From Nanobdellota archaeon (GTDB taxonomy: Archaea; Nanobdellota; Nanobdellia; SCGC-AAA011-G17; JAFCDX01), in NCBI GenBank assembly GCA_018816585.1, contig JAHIVQ010000030.1, forward strand, positions 1-6,967: DNA of 6,967 nucleotides, given 5' to 3'. Positions 5,222 to 6,967 of the stretch are shown piece after piece. Numbering within the stretch: position 1 is the first letter of the stretch; every line of letters starts with the position of its first letter. Below the pieces are notes generated by a model. That model ran no database searches and was not told the DNA's origin. It was given only the letters and a program-made list of their open reading frames with translations. The position numbers and the translations under genes are program-made.

Positions 5222-5476
5222 ATGAAGCAAAAAGCATATGACTTTGAACTGCATAAAGAAGTAGAGATTATTAGGGAAATACCAAAACTTACTAAGGATA
5301 ATATTATGGATTTTATTGAAAGACAAAAAACAATTAATAAAAATACAATTAAATTATTTGCTAAAGAATTTATGATAAGCATGAATTTTGCAAAAAATAT
5401 TTTCAAAAAGTTTGAGGGCAAGACAAAAGAAGAGATTGAATATCAGGAGTTTGCGAAGGAGTATAATAGTATTTAA
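5222..5476 (+). CDS. Small helical hypothetical protein
   Basis: This is 84 residues, hydrophilic, with no membrane segment, so it is likely cytoplasmic. The middle (about 38-65: INKNTIKLFAKEFMISMNFA and following) has the spacing of a helix-turn-helix, with 'hydrophobic-A-K-E-F-x-I-S' before a second helix, so a small DNA-binding role is possible but unproven. The C-terminus (KTKEEIEYQEFAKEY) is a charged helix. The start is leaderless, with a TATA box about 24 bases upstream. A 44-residue Cys-rich gene follows 11 bases after its stop. Confidence 0.65.
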   Translation: MKQKAYDFELHKEVEIIREIPKLTKDNIMDFIERQKTINKNTIKLFAKEFMISMNFAKNIFKKFEGKTKEEIEYQEFAKEYNSI

Positions 5477-5487
5477 AGATTTTAAAA

Positions 5488-5622
5488 ATGGCAAGAAGAA
5501 AAAATAAAATATTGTGTGATAAGTGCAAAAAGCAAATAGAAGAACTTACAGAGTATGGTATGAAAAATTTGCCTAAAGGGGTAAAATTTACTGGGCTTTT
5601 TTGTGATGATTGCGATATTTAA
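5488..5622 (+). CDS. 44-residue double-CxxC zinc-ribbon miniprotein
   Basis: The ATG at 5488 opens a 44-codon frame: MARRKNKILC, then DKCKKQIEELTEYGMKNLPK, then GVKFTGLFCDDCDI, stop TAA at 5620-5622. Cysteines 10, 13, 39 and 42 make two CxxC knuckles 25 residues apart, the normal layout of a rubredoxin-like zinc ribbon. The N-terminus is strongly basic. The gene lies 11 bases after the stop of the 84-residue gene, and a TATA-like GTATAATAG (5461-5469) lies about 23 bases before the ATG, so it may be leaderless or co-transcribed. The paired CxxC motifs in so short a frame make chance unlikely. The role is unknown. Confidence 0.6.
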   Translation: MARRKNKILCDKCKKQIEELTEYGMKNLPKGVKFTGLFCDDCDI

Positions 5623-5668
5623 AAATATAAAAACTTAAATAATTTAAGAAGTTAATATTATTAAGAAA

Positions 5669-5757
5669 ATGGCAATGGAATCTATAAAAAATTGAGACAT
5701 GATGGGATTATAGGAATAATTGTAATGATTATTGGGATAATAATACTCTTTATTTAG
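5669..5757 (+). pseudogene. Frameshifted micro-ORF for a one-helix membrane peptide
   Basis: The ATG at 5669 gives MAMESIKN and then a stop (TGA, 5693-5695). If one base were added in the A6 run at 5686-5691 the frame would continue as KKLRHDGIIGIIVMIIGIII and end in LFI with a TAG at 5755-5757. That is a 29-residue peptide with basic residues before one clean membrane helix. An AT-rich element at about 5634-5648 lies near promoter distance upstream. It could be a decayed gene, a homopolymer sequencing error, or frameshifting at the A-run. Confidence 0.35.
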
Positions 5758-5879
5758 AATATTTTTAGGAAATTTAGTGAATAGAAAAACTAATTATTCA
5801 ATAAGAATGTAATTAAAACATTTATTTTAGAATTTTTTAGATAAAACTTGAAACATAGTTCTTTGTGTATTAATTAGTC

Positions 5880-6101
5880 TTATTTAGAATTATTTTTTTG
5901 TATAAAAATCACTGACATTAAGAATATAAATAAGGCAAAAATAAGAGCTGACAGAATACCAATAGTAAGAATTATCCAATTTGGAATATTAATAAAAAGT
6001 CCAAGAGAAGATCTAAAAATATACAATGAGATAAAAGCAATCAATAATAAAGCAATCAAAACACCTTCTGTCCAAGCACAATACTTTATTTTATCCTCCA
6101 T
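5880..6101 (-). CDS. Small two-helix membrane protein, unknown function
   Basis: This is 73 residues with two predicted membrane segments (about 12-30 and 40-66), a short charged N-terminus (MEDKIKY) and a polar tail (QKNNSK). A hairpin with both ends on the same side is expected. There are no recognisable motifs. It is divergent from the membrane gene at 6176, and the 74-base gap holds TATA-like elements for both. On the minus strand a TATAAATAATATAAAT tract lies at about 6118-6133, 20-30 bases before the ATG, with no Shine-Dalgarno. Confidence 0.62.
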   Translation of the reverse strand: MEDKIKYCAWTEGVLIALLLIAFISLYIFRSSLGLFINIPNWIILTIGILSALIFALFIFLMSVIFIQKNNSK

Positions 6102-6117
6102 TTAAAATCTAATAATT

Positions 6118-6133
6118 TATATTATTTATATCT
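6118..6133 (-). promoter_or_regulatory. TATA-like promoter for gene 5880-6101
   Basis: The minus strand carries TATAAATAATATAAAT 17-32 bases before the ATG at 6101. Two overlapping TATA matches are possible, so the exact box is uncertain. Confidence 0.4.
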
Positions 6134-6143
6134 TTGTATCCAA

Positions 6144-6155
6144 AATAATTTAAAG
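6144..6155 (+). promoter_or_regulatory. TATA-like promoter for gene 6176
   Basis: An AATAATTTAAAG-type element is centred about 26 bases before the ATG at 6176, with no Shine-Dalgarno. The spacing matches the other leaderless promoters of the window. Confidence 0.4.
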
Positions 6156-6175
6156 TATTATTTCTTTTAATTGAT

Positions 6176-6379
6176 ATGAAAGAACTGCGAACAAATGAAA
6201 AAAGATTAAAAACTATATTTATAATTACCATACCACTTCTTTTATTGTGTGCTGGAATGTTAATTTATCTTCTGTTCACAGAAATGTTTGGAAGATTGAC
6301 AATTGTTTTTTTATTAATTGTTATAATTTTTATTTTAGAATCTATTTATGTGATTTACAAAGGAATTACAGAATATTAG
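6176..6379 (+). CDS. Small two-helix membrane protein, or first half of a TAG-interrupted four-helix protein
   Basis: This is 67 residues up to a TAG at 6377-6379. A basic N-terminus (KELRTNEKRLK) precedes membrane segments at about 13-34 and 41-61. The frame does not end in noise: immediately after the TAG the same frame stays open for 81 more codons with two more membrane segments. Every other intact gene in this window ends with TAA or TGA. The short protein may still be made and stable as a helical hairpin. No family recognised. Confidence 0.55.
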   Translation: MKELRTNEKRLKTIFIITIPLLLLCAGMLIYLLFTEMFGRLTIVFLLIVIIFILESIYVIYKGITEY

Positions 6380-6601
6380 GGAGAGTTTTTATTAAATGAA
6401 CATGAACTTGAGAAAAACTGGAATAATATAAGCCCGCAATATAAAAAATTCTTTTCAAATATTGAAATAAGCTTTCTAATTTTTTCAATCATCATAATTA
6501 TTTTTGGATTATTTGAAATGATGATATCCAAAAACTGGTTTGCAGGATTTCCCATTATTATTGGAATTACCTTAATCTCATCAATTTTAAAAAGAAAGAA
6601 A

Positions 6602-6611
6602 AAGTTTAAAA
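6602..6611 (+). promoter_or_regulatory. Possible TATA element for gene 6634
   Basis: AAGTTTAAAA within the last codons of the preceding membrane frame is centred about 27 bases before the ATG at 6634. No clear Shine-Dalgarno is present, so a leaderless start inside the upstream frame is plausible. Confidence 0.3.
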
Positions 6612-6633
6612 GAATTGAAGGATAGGATGAAAA

Positions 6634-6840
6634 ATGGCTGATATATGTAAAGTTTGTATGGAACCTTTGAAACATTTAATAGATGGAATTCCAGATTATG
6701 AACAAATAATTTTATGTAAAAAATGTTTTGAAAAAGTTGAAGAATTAGAAGAAAAATATGGTGGTAATAAAGATTTTGAGGGGTGTGTTGGGAAGTTGAG
6801 GGAAATTGAAAATGAAAAAACCAAAACAACCACCATTTAA
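6634..6840 (+). CDS. Small zinc-ribbon protein, unknown function
   Basis: This is 68 residues. CKVC (C5, C8) and CKKC (C28, C31) form a two-knuckle zinc-binding site with a 19-residue spacer containing hydrophobic beta-like stretches (HLIDGI, QIILC). A charged helix (about 32-42) and a polar tail with one further cysteine (C51) follow. It has no membrane segment. Its last 29 bases overlap the start of the next small ORF in a different frame, a sign of a tightly packed, co-translated cluster. The layout resembles the 44-residue ribbon at 5488, but the sequences are not obviously related. Confidence 0.65.
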   Translation: MADICKVCMEPLKHLIDGIPDYEQIILCKKCFEKVEELEEKYGGNKDFEGCVGKLREIENEKTKTTTI

Positions 6841-6964
6841 ATCCAAATATTTTAAATTAATTAAATTTTGTTTTAATCTTGGAGAAGTTAAGGAAGCTAT
6901 CAAAGATTTGAAAAGATTTTTGAGGGGATTTGAAAGGGTGGTGAAGAAAGAGGAGGGAAAATGA
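6812..6964 (+). CDS. 50-residue basic protein overlapping its neighbours; contains the 63-bp repeat
   Basis: The ATG at 6812-6814 opens MKKPKQPPFKSKYFKLIKFC, continuing with FNLGEVKEAIKDLKRFLRGF and ERVVKKEEGK, stop TGA at 6962-6964. The start overlaps the zinc-ribbon gene by 29 bases and has a GAGGG about 9 bases upstream. The stop overlaps the ATG of a following gene (ATGA at 6961-6964). It is lysine-rich, with a probable amphipathic helix over about 24-46. Codons for about residues 17-37 are the 63-bp repeat, also found as a headless fragment at 5136-5198. Overlaps at both ends and SD-like sequences support translation. Function unknown. Confidence 0.5.
   Translation: MKKPKQPPFKSKYFKLIKFCFNLGEVKEAIKDLKRFLRGFERVVKKEEGK
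6859..6921. repeat. 63-bp direct repeat, copy 2 (inside the 50-residue ORF)
   Basis: This is identical to 5136-5198. Here it is part of an open reading frame with its own start and stop, so this copy is probably the source and the other the derived fragment. The two copies are in direct orientation and bound a segment of 1660 bases. Confidence 0.95.
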
Positions 6965-6967
6965 AAA
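6951..6967 (+). CDS. Start of a further gene at the right edge, with ribosome binding site
   Basis: GAGGAGGG (6951-6958) precedes an ATG at 6961-6963 whose first codons are ATGAAAA..., overlapping the TGA of the 50-residue ORF in the ATGA arrangement typical of translational coupling. Only two codons are visible, so nothing can be said about the product. Confidence 0.4.

Larger units (their letters stand above)
6176..6625 (+). pseudogene. Four-helix membrane protein gene split by an in-frame TAG codon
   Basis: Codon 68 of the frame opened at 6176 is TAG (6377-6379). Beyond it the same frame runs without interruption from 6380 to a second TAG at 6623-6625: GEFLLNEHELEKNWNNISPQ, a membrane segment (about 29-49 of this part), a loop with NWFAG, another segment (about 55-70) and the basic tail KRKKKFKRIEG. 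The downstream part has no ATG before its first helix, so it has no convincing start of its own. The simplest reading is a 149-codon, two-hairpin membrane protein gene carrying a nonsense mutation. Stop-codon readthrough or TAG recoding is a less likely alternative. The zinc-ribbon gene begins 8 bases after the end. Confidence 0.5.

Noticed and set aside
5203..5421. 72-codon minus-strand frame with hydrophobic stretches
   Set aside because: It is antisense to the 84-residue gene, which has a well-placed TATA promoter; the hydrophobicity comes from reading Lys/Asn codons backwards.
6377..6379. Pyrrolysine codon
   Set aside because: TAG recoding needs the pyl machinery, which cannot be seen here. 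A tiny membrane protein is not a known pyrrolysine target, so nonsense mutation is preferred; it is kept only as an alternative in the findings.
6376..6675. 99-codon open frame on the minus strand
   Set aside because: It lies antisense to the TAG-interrupted membrane frame and runs over the start of the zinc-ribbon gene. It has no matching promoter, and the plus strand explains the sequence better, with clean helices and a basic tail.
6587..6829. 80-codon open frame on the minus strand
   Set aside because: It is the reverse of the zinc-ribbon gene with its paired CxxC motifs. The Phe/His/Gln-rich product is typical of an antisense shadow in AT-rich DNA.
5136..6921. attL/attR of an integrated element
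   Set aside because: The 63-bp copies are direct and flank a discrete segment, but there is no integrase or tRNA gene, and one copy is a coding fragment, so ordinary duplication is simpler.

Overview
The window looks like a piece of a low-GC DPANN-type archaeal genome, perhaps Woesearchaeota or Pacearchaeota-like; the lineage is inferred, with no marker complete enough to prove it. The evidence is a NusA-like KH protein of archaeal type, an AN1 zinc finger, very short genes, and TATA-like elements about 20-30 bases upstream of most start codons with no Shine-Dalgarno (SD) site, as expected for leaderless archaeal transcripts. Strong purine-rich SD sequences appear mainly at starts inside gene clusters (4675 and 6961). 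I see no rRNA, tRNA, CRISPR array, transposase or integrase.

Layout. 1-105 (-): the first 35 codons of a NusA-like gene that runs off the left edge. 158-643 (-): a four-helix membrane protein. 743-1819 (+): an AN1 zinc finger, one membrane helix and a transglutaminase-like domain in one chain. 1884-3367: three leftward genes, namely a zinc ribbon with two helices, a small possibly VanZ-like membrane protein, and a single-helix coiled-coil protein. The middle one is bracketed by two copies of a perfect 36-bp repeat that carries a promoter and a 14-bp palindrome. 3445-5133 (+): a PD-(D/E)XK nuclease with a Cas4/AddB-like four-cysteine set, followed by a small membrane HExxH zinc peptidase of M50 character. 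5222-5622 (+): an 84-residue hypothetical protein and a 44-residue double-CxxC protein. 5669-5757 (+): a tiny one-helix membrane ORF broken by a frameshift at an A6 run. 5880-6101 (-): a two-helix protein. 6176-6625 (+): a four-helix membrane protein frame interrupted by an in-frame TAG. 6634-6964 (+): overlapping small genes leading into another gene that starts at 6961.

A perfect 63-bp direct repeat (5136-5198 and 6859-6921) brackets the 1.66 kb of small genes on the right. The right copy lies inside a 50-codon ORF. The left copy is a headless fragment of the same coding sequence, placed just after the peptidase stop, and its last bases form half of the next TATA box. Together with the broken membrane frames this points to recent local duplication and gene decay.

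Functionally, the window is rich in small membrane proteins and Cys-rich zinc-binding modules (AN1 plus three two-CxxC-type proteins), with two membrane-tethered hydrolase-like proteins and one nuclease. No established multi-gene system is recognisable. The most unusual items are the AN1-membrane-transglutaminase fusion, the nuclease/zinc-peptidase pair, the duplicated promoter with its palindrome, and the TAG-interrupted membrane gene. The longest stretch without a confident gene is about 260 bp (5623-5879); apart from the broken micro-ORF I see nothing defined there.
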